Below are positions 43,951 through 53,200 of a stretch of DNA of 64,000 nt, in pieces. Both the position numbers and the translations under genes were made by a program. The notes beneath the pieces were generated by a model. It had not been told where the DNA came from. It made no database searches and saw nothing but the letters and a program-made list of their open reading frames with translations. This stretch comes from Streptomyces sp. NBC_01268 (GTDB lineage Bacteria; Actinomycetota; Actinomycetes; Streptomycetales; Streptomycetaceae): contig NZ_CP108454.1 of NCBI RefSeq assembly GCF_036240795.1, positions 3,162,001-3,226,000 of the forward strand. Reading direction: 5' to 3'. Each line of letters starts with the position of its first letter. The first letter of the stretch is position 1.

Positions 43951-45318
43951 ATGAGCAGCGGAGGAACGCAGACCCGCCCGAACACCGCCGTCCGCGGCCG
44001 GCCCCGTACCCGTACGGGCTCCCGGCGCGGGCCCCGCGCCGGCCTCACCGCCGCCGCCTTCCTGCTGCCCGCCCTCGTCCTGCTCGGCGCGCTGGTCGTC
44101 TACCCCATCGGCTACTCGGTCCAGCGCTCCTTCTTCGACAAGGCGGGCGACTCCTTCGCGGGCCTGGACAACTACGTCACCCTGTTCACGGACGAGTCGA
44201 TCCGCACCGCCGTCCGCAACAACCTGATCTGGGTGGTGGTCGCCCCCACCGTGGCGACGGCGCTCGGCCTGGTCTTCGCGGTGCTCACCGAACGGGTGCG
44301 CTGGGGAACGGCGTTCAAGCTGGTCGTCTTCATGCCGATGGCCATCTCGATGCTCGCCGCCGGGATCATCTTCCGGCTGGTGTACGAGCAGGACCCGGAC
44401 CGCGGGGTCGCCAACGCGGTCTGGGTGGGCGTGCACGACACCTTCGCCGAGGCCTCGGGCTTCCCCCGGGCCCGCCCACTGCCGGTGCACCCGCTGAAGG
44501 ACGCGGGCGGCGGTGCGTACGTCACCACGTCCCCGGTCCGCGCCGGGGAGACCGCCCGGCTGCCGCTGATCGGCGTCGCGCCGGCCCGGATGCCCGAGGG
44601 CGCCCGCCCGGCCCGCACCCCGGCACCGGCCGCCGAGGGGATCGCCGGCACCGCCTGGCTGGACTTCACCCGGGGCGGCGGCGGGAGGCCCAACGTGGTC
44701 GACCCGAAGGAGCTCGGGCTCAAGGGGCTGCGGATCGAGGCGGTGAAGGACGGGAGCGTCGTCGCGCGCGCCACGGCCGCCGCCGACGGCACGTTCACCC
44801 TGCCGCGGGCCGCCGACGGGGCCGTCCTGAGGCTCCCCGCGAGCAACTTCCGCGAGCAGTACGACGGGGTGGAGTGGCTCGGCCCCTCGCTCGTGACGCC
44901 CGCGATCATCGGCAGTTACGTGTGGATGTGGGCCGGCTTCGCGATGGTGCTGATCGCCGCCGGGCTCGCGGGGCTGCCGCGCGAGCTCCTCGAAGCGGCC
45001 CGGGTCGACGGGGCGAACGAGTGGCAGGTGTTCCGGCGGATCACCGTCCCGCTGCTCGCGCCGGTCCTCGCGGTCGTCCTGGTGACCCTGATGATCAACG
45101 TGCTCAAGGTCTTCGACCTGGTCTTCATCATCGCGCCGGGTTCGGCGCAGGACGACGCCAACGTGCTCGCGCTCCAGCTGTACCGCTCGTCGTTCGGGAC
45201 GGACGCCGACCTCGGGGTGGGTTCGGCCATCGCCGTCCTGCTGCTGCTCCTGGTGCTGCCGGTGATGGCGCTCAACATCCGCCGGACGCGCCGTACGCGA
45301 AGGGAGACCCGCCGATGA
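43951..45318 (+). CDS. Sugar ABC permease (MalF-type) with a ~145-residue inserted extracellular domain
   Basis: 455 residues, about 150 more than usual. Membrane segments 1-3 (TAAAFLLPALVLLGALVVYP at 34-52, WVVVAPTVATALGLVFAVL and VVFMPMAISMLAAGII) are followed at about 165-312 by a soluble stretch. It ends in a beta-rich block, KGLRIEAVKDGSVVARATAA and DGTFTLPRAADGAVLRLPAS, resembling carboxypeptidase-regulatory or SdrD-like folds. The remaining segments resume at VTPAIIGSYVWMWAGFAMVL. The EAA loop is normal (EAARVDGANEWQVFRRITVP). By topology the insert faces outside, where it could contact the binding protein. It starts three bases after the binding-protein stop. Confidence 0.85.
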   Translation: MSSGGTQTRPNTAVRGRPRTRTGSRRGPRAGLTAAAFLLPALVLLGALVVYPIGYSVQRSFFDKAGDSFAGLDNYVTLFTDESIRTAVRNNLIWVVVAPTVATALGLVFAVLTERVRWGTAFKLVVFMPMAISMLAAGIIFRLVYEQDPDRGVANAVWVGVHDTFAEASGFPRARPLPVHPLKDAGGGAYVTTSPVRAGETARLPLIGVAPARMPEGARPARTPAPAAEGIAGTAWLDFTRGGGGRPNVVDPKELGLKGLRIEAVKDGSVVARATAAADGTFTLPRAADGAVLRLPASNFREQYDGVEWLGPSLVTPAIIGSYVWMWAGFAMVLIAAGLAGLPRELLEAARVDGANEWQVFRRITVPLLAPVLAVVLVTLMINVLKVFDLVFIIAPGSAQDDANVLALQLYRSSFGTDADLGVGSAIAVLLLLLVLPVMALNIRRTRRTRRETRR

Positions 45319-46181
45319 GCCGCCGCCCGGCCCGCCCCCTGGGGTCCCGGATCGCCGCCCGCGCCGCCGGTGGCGCGATGCGGGTCTTCCTGGTCCTGGT
45401 CGCGCTGTTCTGGCTGATGCCGACGGTGGGGCTGCTCTTCTCCTCGCTGCGCTCCCCGTCCGACATCGCCTCGGACGGCTGGTGGCAGGTCTTCGCCGCG
45501 CCCGCGCAGCTGACCACCGAGAACTACCGGCACCTCCTCGGCAACGAGACGATCACCGACTCGCTCGTCTCCACGGTCCTGATCACCGTCCCGGCGACGC
45601 TCCTGGTCATCGTGATCGGCGCGCTCGCCGGGTACACCTTCGCCTGGCTGGACTTCCCCGGCCGGGACTGGTGGTTCCTGGTGGTCGTGGGGCTGCTCGT
45701 GGTGCCCGTACAGGTGGCCCTGGTGCCGGTGTCGAAGCTGTTCGGCACGGTCGGCATCTTCGAGACGACCCTGGGCGTGGTGCTGTTCCACACGGCCTTC
45801 GGGCTGCCGTTCGCGATCTTCCTGCTGCGGAACTTCTTCGCGGAGATCCCGCGCGAGCTCCTGGAGGCGGCCCGGCTCGACGGGGCCGGCGAGATCCGCC
45901 TGTTCACCCGGGTGGTGCTGCCGCTGGGCGGCCCGGCGGTCGCCTCGCTGGGCATCTTCCAGTTCCTGTGGGTGTGGAACGACATGCTGGTGGCGCTGAT
46001 CTTCGCGGACGCGCAGTCGCCGCCGATCACGGTCGCGCTCCAGCAGCAGGTGCGCCAGTTCGGCAACAACGTCGACGTGCTGGCGCCGGGGGCGTTCGTG
46101 TCGATGGTGATCCCGCTGCTGGTCTTCTTCGCCTTCCAGCGGCAGTTCGTGTCGGGGGTGATGGCGGGGGCGGTGAAGTAG
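45315..46181 (+). CDS. Sugar ABC permease (MalG-type)
   Basis: 288 residues. The ATG overlaps the preceding stop (ATGA), coupling translation to the partner permease. Six membrane segments start with MRVFLVLVALFWLMPTVGLLF, and the EAA loop is ELLEAARLDGAGEIRLFTRV. With the inserted-domain permease it forms the channel of the importer; the ATPase must come from elsewhere. The gene ends 64 bases before the convergent TetR gene. Confidence 0.92.
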   Translation: MSRRPARPLGSRIAARAAGGAMRVFLVLVALFWLMPTVGLLFSSLRSPSDIASDGWWQVFAAPAQLTTENYRHLLGNETITDSLVSTVLITVPATLLVIVIGALAGYTFAWLDFPGRDWWFLVVVGLLVVPVQVALVPVSKLFGTVGIFETTLGVVLFHTAFGLPFAIFLLRNFFAEIPRELLEAARLDGAGEIRLFTRVVLPLGGPAVASLGIFQFLWVWNDMLVALIFADAQSPPITVALQQQVRQFGNNVDVLAPGAFVSMVIPLLVFFAFQRQFVSGVMAGAVK

Positions 46182-46220
46182 GGCCCCCGCCCCGTTCCGC
46201 CCTACGGCCGCGCCACGGCC

Positions 46221-46253
46221 GTACTACGCCCGCACTACGCCCGTACTACGCCC
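46221..46253. repeat. Triple 11-bp direct repeat at the end of the TetR gene
   Basis: GTACTACGCCC, GCACTACGCCC and GTACTACGCCC lie in tandem. The third spans the TetR stop codon, and each unit offers an in-phase-shifted TAG on the minus strand. Confidence 0.7.
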
Positions 46254-46851
46254 GCAGCGCGGCCACCGCCGACCGGGCGAGGTCGTCGAGGTAGCCCTCC
46301 GGCGTCGCGGTGCGGACCACGACGAGCCGCCAGTAGAGCGGGCCGACGACCAGGTCCAGGGCCCGGTCCGGGTCGGCGCCCTCGGGCAGCTCGCCGCGGG
46401 CGACGGCCTCGCGGACGACCTGCGCGACGACGCCCCGCCGGCCGTCGAGGAGGGCGGCCTTGATGGCGTCGGCCATCTCGGGGTTCCGCACCGACTCGAC
46501 CAGCAGGTCCGGGATGACCTGCGAGGCCACCGGGTGGCGCAGGGCGTGCGCGGCGACCTCCAGGAGGGCCCGCACGTCCCCGTACAGCGAGCCGGTGGCG
46601 GGTGCGGGCAGGCCCTGGACGGCGACGGCGCCGACGAGGTCGAGGACCAGGGCGAGCTTGGACTTCCAGCGGCGGTAGACGGCGGTCTTGCCGACCCCGG
46701 CGCGGCGGGCGATGCCCTCGATGGACATCCGCGCGAAGCCGACCGTGGCCAGCTCCTCGAAGACGGCGGCGCGGATGGCCTCGGTGACGTCCTCCCGGAG
46801 CACGGCGGCTCCCGCGGGGGTGCGGCGAGGGGTCCCGGAAGGTGTCGTCAT
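46246..46851 (-). CDS. TetR-family transcriptional regulator
   Basis: 201 residues from the ATG at 46851. The HTH is FARMSIEGIARRAGVGKTAVYRRWKSK (about 40-66), with a variable helical ligand-binding domain after it. The predicted promoter places transcription start at or next to the ATG, so the message may be leaderless; no ribosome binding site is seen. It is divergent from a polysaccharide-type ABC exporter across 138 bases containing an inverted repeat and a direct repeat, so it probably represses those genes and itself. Ligand unknown. Confidence 0.88.
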   Translation of the reverse strand: MTTPSGTPRRTPAGAAVLREDVTEAIRAAVFEELATVGFARMSIEGIARRAGVGKTAVYRRWKSKLALVLDLVGAVAVQGLPAPATGSLYGDVRALLEVAAHALRHPVASQVIPDLLVESVRNPEMADAIKAALLDGRRGVVAQVVREAVARGELPEGADPDRALDLVVGPLYWRLVVVRTATPEGYLDDLARSAVAALRA

Positions 46852-46858
46852 GCCCAGG

Positions 46859-46933
46859 ATCCTAACCAGCCGCGACCGGGACGCAAACGCCACGACGATA
46901 CGGTTGCGTTCCGACGCAGAAGCGCCCTACTCT
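46859..46933. promoter_or_regulatory. Back-to-back divergent promoters with TetR-type site
   Basis: Plus strand: -35 TTGCGT (46904-46909), 18 bases, -10 TACTCT (46928-46933). Minus strand: -35 TTGCGT (46886-46881), 16 bases, -10 TAGGAT (46864-46859). The two -35 boxes form an inverted repeat (ACGCAA...TTGCGT). CGACGATACGG lies between them (46893-46903) and recurs at 46942-46952, after the forward start site. Confidence 0.6.
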
Positions 46934-46989
46934 CCCCGTAGCGACGATACGGACCCGTTCCATCGAAGCCGAGAGCGAAGGCGATCCCC

Positions 46990-47943
46990 GTGACGACCCA
47001 CACCCTCGACGAACCCCCGGCACCCCCGCCCCACCCACCTGAGACACCCCCCGCGCCCCCCGCGCCCCTCAGCTCCGAGGAGCTCCGCGCCCTCGCCCTG
47101 CGCCACGGCCTGACCGTGAGCGGAGCCCGGCCCTCGCTCCCCGCGTACACCCGGCAGCTCTGGGCCCGGCGGCACTTCATCACCGCGTTCGCGACGGCCA
47201 GGCTGACCGCCCAGTACAGCCAGGCCCGGCTCGGCCAGGTCTGGCAGGTGATGACCCCCCTGCTCAACGCGGCCGTCTACTACGCGATCTTCGGCGTCCT
47301 CATGGACGTCCAGCGGGGCGTCCCCGACTACGTCCCGTTCCTGATCACGGGCGTCTTCGCATGGACCTTCACCTCGCAGACGATCATGACCGGCACCCGG
47401 GCCGTCAGCGGCAACCTCGGCCTCGTCCGGGCCCTGCACTTCCCCCGCGCGAGCCTGCCCCTCGCGCTCGCGCTCCAGCAGCTCCAGCAGCTGCTCTTCT
47501 CGCTCGGCGCGCTGGTCGTGATCCTGCTCTGCTTCGGCGAGTTCCCGCGCGCCGCCTGGCTCCTGGCGGTCCCCGCCCTGCTGCTCCAGACGCTCTTCGG
47601 CACCGGGCTCGCCCTGGCGATGGCCCGGCTCGCCTCCCGCACCCCGGACCTCGCGCAGCTGATGCCGTTCGTGCTGCGCACCTGGATGTACGCCTCCGGG
47701 GTCATGTGGTCGATCCAGCACCTGGCGGGCGACGGTCGCTTCCCGCACCTGGTGGTGCTGGCCCTGCAGTGCAATCCGGCGGCCGTGTACATCGACCTGC
47801 TGCGCTTCGCGCTGGTCGAGAGCTTCACGGGCGCCCAGCTCCCGCCGCACGTCTGGGCGGTGGCGACCGCCTGGGCGCTGCTCGCCTTCGTCGGCGGGTT
47901 CGTCTACTTCTGGAAGGCGGAGGAGACCTATGGCCGTGGCTGA
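46990..47943 (+). CDS. ABC-2 type transporter permease, TagG/Wzm-like
   Basis: 317 residues from a GTG. A Pro-rich N-terminus (PPAPPPHPPETPPAPPAP) precedes an amphipathic segment and six membrane helices. YSQARLGQVWQVMTPLLNAAVYYAIFGVLM is the hallmark of teichoic acid/O-antigen export permeases. It would export a lipid-linked polysaccharide with the ATPase encoded next (14-base overlap). The N-terminal Pro run is not part of the conserved family. Repression by the divergent TetR protein is likely. Confidence 0.88.
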   Translation: MTTHTLDEPPAPPPHPPETPPAPPAPLSSEELRALALRHGLTVSGARPSLPAYTRQLWARRHFITAFATARLTAQYSQARLGQVWQVMTPLLNAAVYYAIFGVLMDVQRGVPDYVPFLITGVFAWTFTSQTIMTGTRAVSGNLGLVRALHFPRASLPLALALQQLQQLLFSLGALVVILLCFGEFPRAAWLLAVPALLLQTLFGTGLALAMARLASRTPDLAQLMPFVLRTWMYASGVMWSIQHLAGDGRFPHLVVLALQCNPAAVYIDLLRFALVESFTGAQLPPHVWAVATAWALLAFVGGFVYFWKAEETYGRG

Positions 47944-48775
47944 GCACACCGGAGCCGCCCCCGACCGCGCGAGCGCCGGAGCCGCCGACCGCGCGAGCGC
48001 CGGAGCGGCGCCGACCGACCGCGAGCCGACCGTCGTCGCCGACGGCGTCCACGTCACGTACACGGAGCGCGGCGGCGCCGGGCGCAGGCCGCACACCGTC
48101 CACGCCGTGAAGGGCGTCGGCTTCGCCGCGTACCGGGGCGAGGCGATCGGCCTGATCGGTTCGAACGGATCGGGCAAGTCGACCCTCCTGAAGGCGGTCG
48201 CGGGTCTGCTGCCGACCAGCCGGGGCCGGATCTACACCCGCGGCCACCCCGCGCTGCTCGGGGTCGACGCGGCCCTGATGGGCGACCTGACGGGCGAGCG
48301 GAACGTGATCCTCGGCGGGCTCGCGATGGGCATGAGCCGCAAGGAGATCGGCGAGCGCTACGCCGGCATCGTCGAGTTCTCCGGGATCAACGACAAGGGC
48401 GACTTCGTCTCGCTGCCGATGCGCACCTACTCCTCCGGCATGGGCGCCCGGCTCCGCTTCTCCATCGCCGCCGCGCGCAGCCACGACGTGCTGCTCGTCG
48501 ACGAGGCCCTCGCCACCGGCGACGCGCAGTTCCGCCGCCGCAGCCGGCGCCGGATCGACGAACTGCGCGCCGAGGCGGGCACCGTCCTCCTGGTCAGCCA
48601 CTCGAACTCCACCATCACCGAGACCTGCGACCGGGCCCTGTGGCTGGAGGCCGGAACGCTGCGGATGGACGGACCGGCGGACGAGGTCGTGGCGGCGTAC
48701 GAGGAGTTCACCGCACCCCGCCCGTTCACCAGTACGGGCGCCAAGACAGGTAAGAACCAGAACAAACCTGGCTAA
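47930..48775 (+). CDS. ABC transporter ATP-binding protein, TagH/Wzt-like
   Basis: 281 residues. After a ~35-residue Ala/Asp-rich N-terminus with two DRASAGAA repeats come Walker A GSNGSGKST (77-85), the TagH-type signature TYSSGMGARLRFS, Walker B VLLVDEALATGD and H-loop VSHSNSTI. The GD-type Walker B end and short YSSGM signature set polysaccharide exporters apart from importers. It overlaps the permease gene, so the two are translationally coupled. No carbohydrate-binding C-terminal domain of the Wzt type is present. Confidence 0.9.
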   Translation: MAVAEHTGAAPDRASAGAADRASAGAAPTDREPTVVADGVHVTYTERGGAGRRPHTVHAVKGVGFAAYRGEAIGLIGSNGSGKSTLLKAVAGLLPTSRGRIYTRGHPALLGVDAALMGDLTGERNVILGGLAMGMSRKEIGERYAGIVEFSGINDKGDFVSLPMRTYSSGMGARLRFSIAAARSHDVLLVDEALATGDAQFRRRSRRRIDELRAEAGTVLLVSHSNSTITETCDRALWLEAGTLRMDGPADEVVAAYEEFTAPRPFTSTGAKTGKNQNKPG

Positions 48776-48786
48776 AGTGCGAAGGG

Positions 48787-50097
48787 ATGACGACCGACCC
48801 GCCGCCCCAGCCCGGTGCGCCCGGCACGGCCCGTACGGAGTCCGCGCCGCCCGCCCTCACCCGCTCCCCCTTCGAGTCGGAGACCTTCACGTCCGCGACC
48901 TTCGTGACCGTCGGCCTCGGCCCCCGCCTCACCCTCGCCGCGCTCTGGCTGCTCTCCCGCGCCGGGATGCTCTACCTGCTGCACCGCGACGACCTCGGCA
49001 TCGGCGGCGTCGCCAGCGAGGTGCACGTCCTCTACCGGCACTGGTACGGCCTGTTCGCCCAGGGCACCTTCCCGCCCGGCGACGTCACCTGGCAGTACCC
49101 GCCGGGTGCGGGCCTGGTCATCATGTCGCCCGGGGTCCTGCCCTGGCTGAGCTACTTCCAGGGCTTCGTCCTGCTCACCCTCCTCGCCGACGCGGCCGTC
49201 GCCGTGGCCCTGGCCCTCGCCGACCGCTCCCGCCTCACCCACGGCGCCTGGTACTGGGTCCTCGGGCTCCCCCTGCTCCTGCACATCCCGCTCGCCCGCT
49301 ACGACGTGCAGACCACCGCCCTCGCGGTGCTCGCGCTGCTCGCCCTCGCCTCCCGCTCCGCCACCGCCCACCGGATCGGCGGCGCGCTCGCCGGTTTGGG
49401 CGCCATGGTCAAGGTCTGGCCCGCCCTCACCCTGATCGGCACCCCGCGCGGCCGCACCACCCGCGAGGCCTGGACCGCCGCCGCCGTCACCGCCGCGGCC
49501 CTCCTGGTCACCCTGACGGTGCTCTTCTCCGACGCTCTCGGCTTCCTGCGCCAGCAGGGCAACCGGGGCGTCCAGATCGAGTCCCTGGGCGGCACCGGCC
49601 TCGCCCTGGCCCGGGCGACCGGACTCTGGCCGGGCTCCGTCCAGTTCCGCTACGGCGCCTACGAGTACGTCGGGCCCTACGTCTCCACCGTCGGGCACGT
49701 GGCCCTGCTGCTGACCGTCGCCGCCTTCGGCTGGCTGCTGCTGTGGCGGGTGCGCGCCCGCGCCTGGACCGAGGCGACCCCGTTCGACGCGGCCTTCGCC
49801 GCCGTGCTGCTCTTCACCGTCACCAGCCGGGTGATCAGCCCCCAGTACATGGTCTGGCTGCTCGGTCTCGCCGCCGTCTGCCTGACCTCCCGGCGCACGG
49901 TGATGCGCCCGGCCGCCCTGCTGCTGCTCCCCGCCGCCGGGCTGAGCTCCCTCGCGTACCCCGTGCTGTACGCGGACGTCGCCGCCGGCACCTGGCCGGG
50001 GATCACCGTGATGGTGCTCCGCAACGGCCTGCTGCTCGCGGCGGCGGCCCTGGCTGCCCGGCGCCTGTGGACCGGCTCGGTCACCGTCCCGGACTGA
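48787..50097 (+). CDS. GT87-like polytopic membrane glycosyltransferase
   Basis: 436 residues, about ten membrane segments. An acidic/aromatic extracytoplasmic loop follows the first segment (SEVHVLYRHWYGLFAQGTFPPGDVTWQYPPGA). The YPPGAGLVIM and RYDVQTTALAVLALL blocks are those of polyprenyl-phosphate-mannose-dependent mannosyltransferases (GT87). It starts 11 bases after the ATPase gene, so the three form one unit: export of a lipid-linked glycan plus extracytoplasmic mannose addition is a reasonable inference. The acceptor is unknown. Confidence 0.82.
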   Translation: MTTDPPPQPGAPGTARTESAPPALTRSPFESETFTSATFVTVGLGPRLTLAALWLLSRAGMLYLLHRDDLGIGGVASEVHVLYRHWYGLFAQGTFPPGDVTWQYPPGAGLVIMSPGVLPWLSYFQGFVLLTLLADAAVAVALALADRSRLTHGAWYWVLGLPLLLHIPLARYDVQTTALAVLALLALASRSATAHRIGGALAGLGAMVKVWPALTLIGTPRGRTTREAWTAAAVTAAALLVTLTVLFSDALGFLRQQGNRGVQIESLGGTGLALARATGLWPGSVQFRYGAYEYVGPYVSTVGHVALLLTVAAFGWLLLWRVRARAWTEATPFDAAFAAVLLFTVTSRVISPQYMVWLLGLAAVCLTSRRTVMRPAALLLLPAAGLSSLAYPVLYADVAAGTWPGITVMVLRNGLLLAAAALAARRLWTGSVTVPD

Positions 50098-50148
50098 CGG
50101 ACGGGGACGGGGACGAGGACGAGGACGGGGACGAGGAAAGGGACGGAG
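50096..50148 (+). repeat. GGACGG/GGACGA hexamer array after the GT87 gene
   Basis: About eight purine-rich hexamers (GGACGG, GGACGA) run directly past the stop codon and before the terminator. Confidence 0.7.
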
Positions 50149-50151
50149 AAA

Positions 50152-50189
50152 GGGGCGCCCCCGCCGGTCGGTACCGGCGGGGGCGCCCC
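50152..50189. terminator. Bidirectional terminator between the GT87 and gdh genes
   Basis: A perfect 17-bp stem (GGGGCGCCCCCGCCGGT) with a 4-base loop is followed by CCTTCTC on the plus strand and CTTTCTCC on the minus strand, between convergent genes. Confidence 0.88.
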
Positions 50190-50207
50190 CTTCTCGTGCT
50201 GTTCCGA

Positions 50208-53200
50208 CTAGCTGTGCGTCCGCAGCAGCGTGCGCATGGTCCGCATGGCGACCGAGAGGTTCGCCAGGTCGAAGCCCTCCGAGCCCTGGATCTCCTCCAG
50301 GGTGGTGCGCGCCCGGCCCAGGATCGCCGCGTTCTCGTCCTCCCAGGCCTTGAACCGCTCCTCGGGCGTCGCGGCGCCGTTCCCGGCCGCCAGGACGTCC
50401 GCCGTGAGCCCGGCGTGCGCGGCGAACAGGTCCTCGCGGATGGAGGCGCGGGCCATCGACTGCCAGCGGTCGCTGCGCGGCAGCTCGATGATCCGGTCCA
50501 TCAGGTCGGTGATCCGCAGCCGGTCGGCCAGGTCGTAGTAGACCTCGGCGACCGCCAGCGGGTCCTTGGCCGTGCGGTCCGCGATCGCGACGATGTCGAG
50601 CGTCGGGAAGGCGGAGGAGAACCCGGCCACGCGCAGCGCCAGCTCCTCCGGAACGCCGACCTCGGTCAGCTCGGCCAGGATCGACTCGTACCACTCCAGG
50701 TCCGCACCGCGCAGCAGCTGGGGCAGCTTGTCCCAGACCTGCGCGACGCGCTCGGAGAAGAACTCGATGGTCTCGCCGATCTGGAGCGGCTGCGGCCGGT
50801 TGTTGAGCAGCCAGCGCGTGCCGCGCTCGACCAGGCGGCGCGAGTGCAGGCGCATCCGGGTCTGGAACTCGGCGGGCACCTTGTTGTCGAGCGCCTCGAC
50901 GGCGTCCCAGACCTCGCCCAGGCGGAAGATCACGCGGGCCGCGGTCTGCGCCCGGACGATCTCCTCGATCGACGCGCCGGACTCCTCGCGGAGGCGGTGC
51001 AGGAAGGTCGAGCCACCGGTGTTGACGGTGTCGTTGACCAGGACCGTCGTGATGATCTCGCGGCGCAGCGCGTGGTTGTCGACGGCCTCGGTGAACTTCT
51101 CGCGCAGCAGCGTCGGGAAGTAGGCGTGGAGCAGCCCGCGCAGGTACGGGTCGTCCGGCAGGCCCGTGCCGATCAGCTCGTCGGCCACCGTGATCTTGGT
51201 GTACGCGAGGAGGACGGCGAGCTCCGGCTGGCTGAGCCCGCGGCCGCCGTTGAGCAGCTCGCGGATCTGCCGGTCGTTGGGCAGGAACTCCAGCGAGCGG
51301 TCGAGGGCCCCGTCACGGCCCAGGCGGCGCATGAAGCGCTGGTGGGCGTGGAGCAGGGACGGCGACTGGGCGACCGCGTTGGCCAGGGCGGTGTTCTGCG
51401 CGTAGTTGTTGCGCAGCACGAGCGCGCCGACCTCGTCGGTCATCTCGGCGAGGATCTTGTTGCGCTGCTTGACGGTCATGTCGCCCTCGGCGACCAGACC
51501 GTTGAGCAGGATCTTGATGTTGACCTCGTGGTCGGAGGTGTCGACGCCGGCGCTGTTGTCGATGGCGTCGGTGTTCACCTTGCCGCCGGTGCCCTCGGGG
51601 CCGCCGGAGCGGGCGAACTCGATGCGGCCCAGCTGGGTCGCGCCGAGGTTGCCGCCCTCGCCGATGACCTGGGCGCGGACGTCCTGGCCGTCGACGCGGA
51701 TGGCGTCGTTGGCCTTGTCGCCGACCTCGGCGTTGGTCTCGGCCGAGGACTTCACGTACGTGCCGATGCCGCCGTTCCACAGCAGGTCGACCTGCGCGTG
51801 CAGGACGGCCTTCATCAGCTCGGCCGGAGTCATCTTGGTGACCCCGGCCTCGATGCCGAGGGCGGCCCGGACGTGCGCGTTGACCGGGATCGACTTGGCG
51901 GTGCGGGGGTGGATGCCGCCGCCGGTGGAGAGCAGCGAGGTGTCGTAGTCGGCCCAGGACGAGCGGGGCAGCTCGAAGAGGCGGCGGCGCTCGGCGTACG
52001 AGGTGGCCGCGTCCGGGTTCGGGTCGATGAAGATGTGCCGGTGGTCGAAGGCCGCGACGAGGCGGATGTGCTCGGAGAGCAGCATGCCGTTGCCGAAGAC
52101 GTCGCCGGACATGTCGCCGACACCGACGACGGTGAAGTCCTCGGTCTGGGTGTCGTGGCCCAGCTCGCGGAAGTGGCGCTTGACCGACTCCCAGGCACCG
52201 CGGGCGGTGATGCCCATGCCCTTGTGGTCGTAGCCGGCCGAGCCGCCGGAGGCGAAGGCGTCGCCCAGCCAGAAGCCGTACGACTCGGCGACACCGTTGG
52301 CGATGTCGGAGAAGGTCGCGGTGCCCTTGTCGGCGGCGACGACCAGGTAGGTGTCGTCCTCGTCGTGGCGGACCACGCCGACCGGGGGCACGACCTCGCC
52401 GGCGACCAGGTTGTCGGTGATGTCGAGCAGCGCCGAGATGAAGGTCTTGTACGAGGCGATGCCCTCGGCGAGCCAGGCGTCCCGGTCCACGGACGGGTCC
52501 GGGAGCTGCTTGGCGACGAAGCCGCCCTTGGCGCCGACCGGCACGATGACGGTGTTCTTCACCATCTGCGCCTTGACCAGGCCGAGGATCTCGGTACGGA
52601 AGTCCTCGCGCCGGTCGGACCAGCGCAGGCCGCCTCGGGCGACCTTGCCGAAGCGCAGGTGGACGCCCTCGACCCGCGGCGAGTACACCCAGATCTCGAA
52701 GGCCGGGCGGGGCGCCGGCAGGTCGGGGATGGCCTGCGGGTCGAACTTCATCGACACGTAGGAGTGCGGGCGGCCCTCGGCGTCCCGCTGGAAGAAGTTG
52801 GTCCGCAGGGTCGCCTTGATGACGGTGAGGAAGGACCGCAGGATGCGGTCCTCGTCGAGGGAGGCGACCTGGTCCAGGGCGCCGTCCAGCTCCTCCAGGA
52901 GCCCGTCGATCAGCTCGGTGCCGGCGCGCTGGCGCTCCGGGGCCATCCGGGCCTCGAAGAGGTTGACCAGCAGCCGGGTGGTGTGGACGTTGTTGCGGAG
53001 GGTGTCCTCCATGTAGTCCTGGCTGAAGGTCGAACCGGCCTGGCGCAGGTACTTCGCGTAGGCGCGCAGCACCATCGCCTCGCGCCAGTTCAGCCCGGCG
53101 GACAGGACGAGCGAGTTGAAGTTGTCGTTCTCGGCCGCCCCGGTCCAGGTGGCCGCGAAGGCCTCCTGGAAGCGCTCGCGGGCGTCCTCGCCGATGTAGT

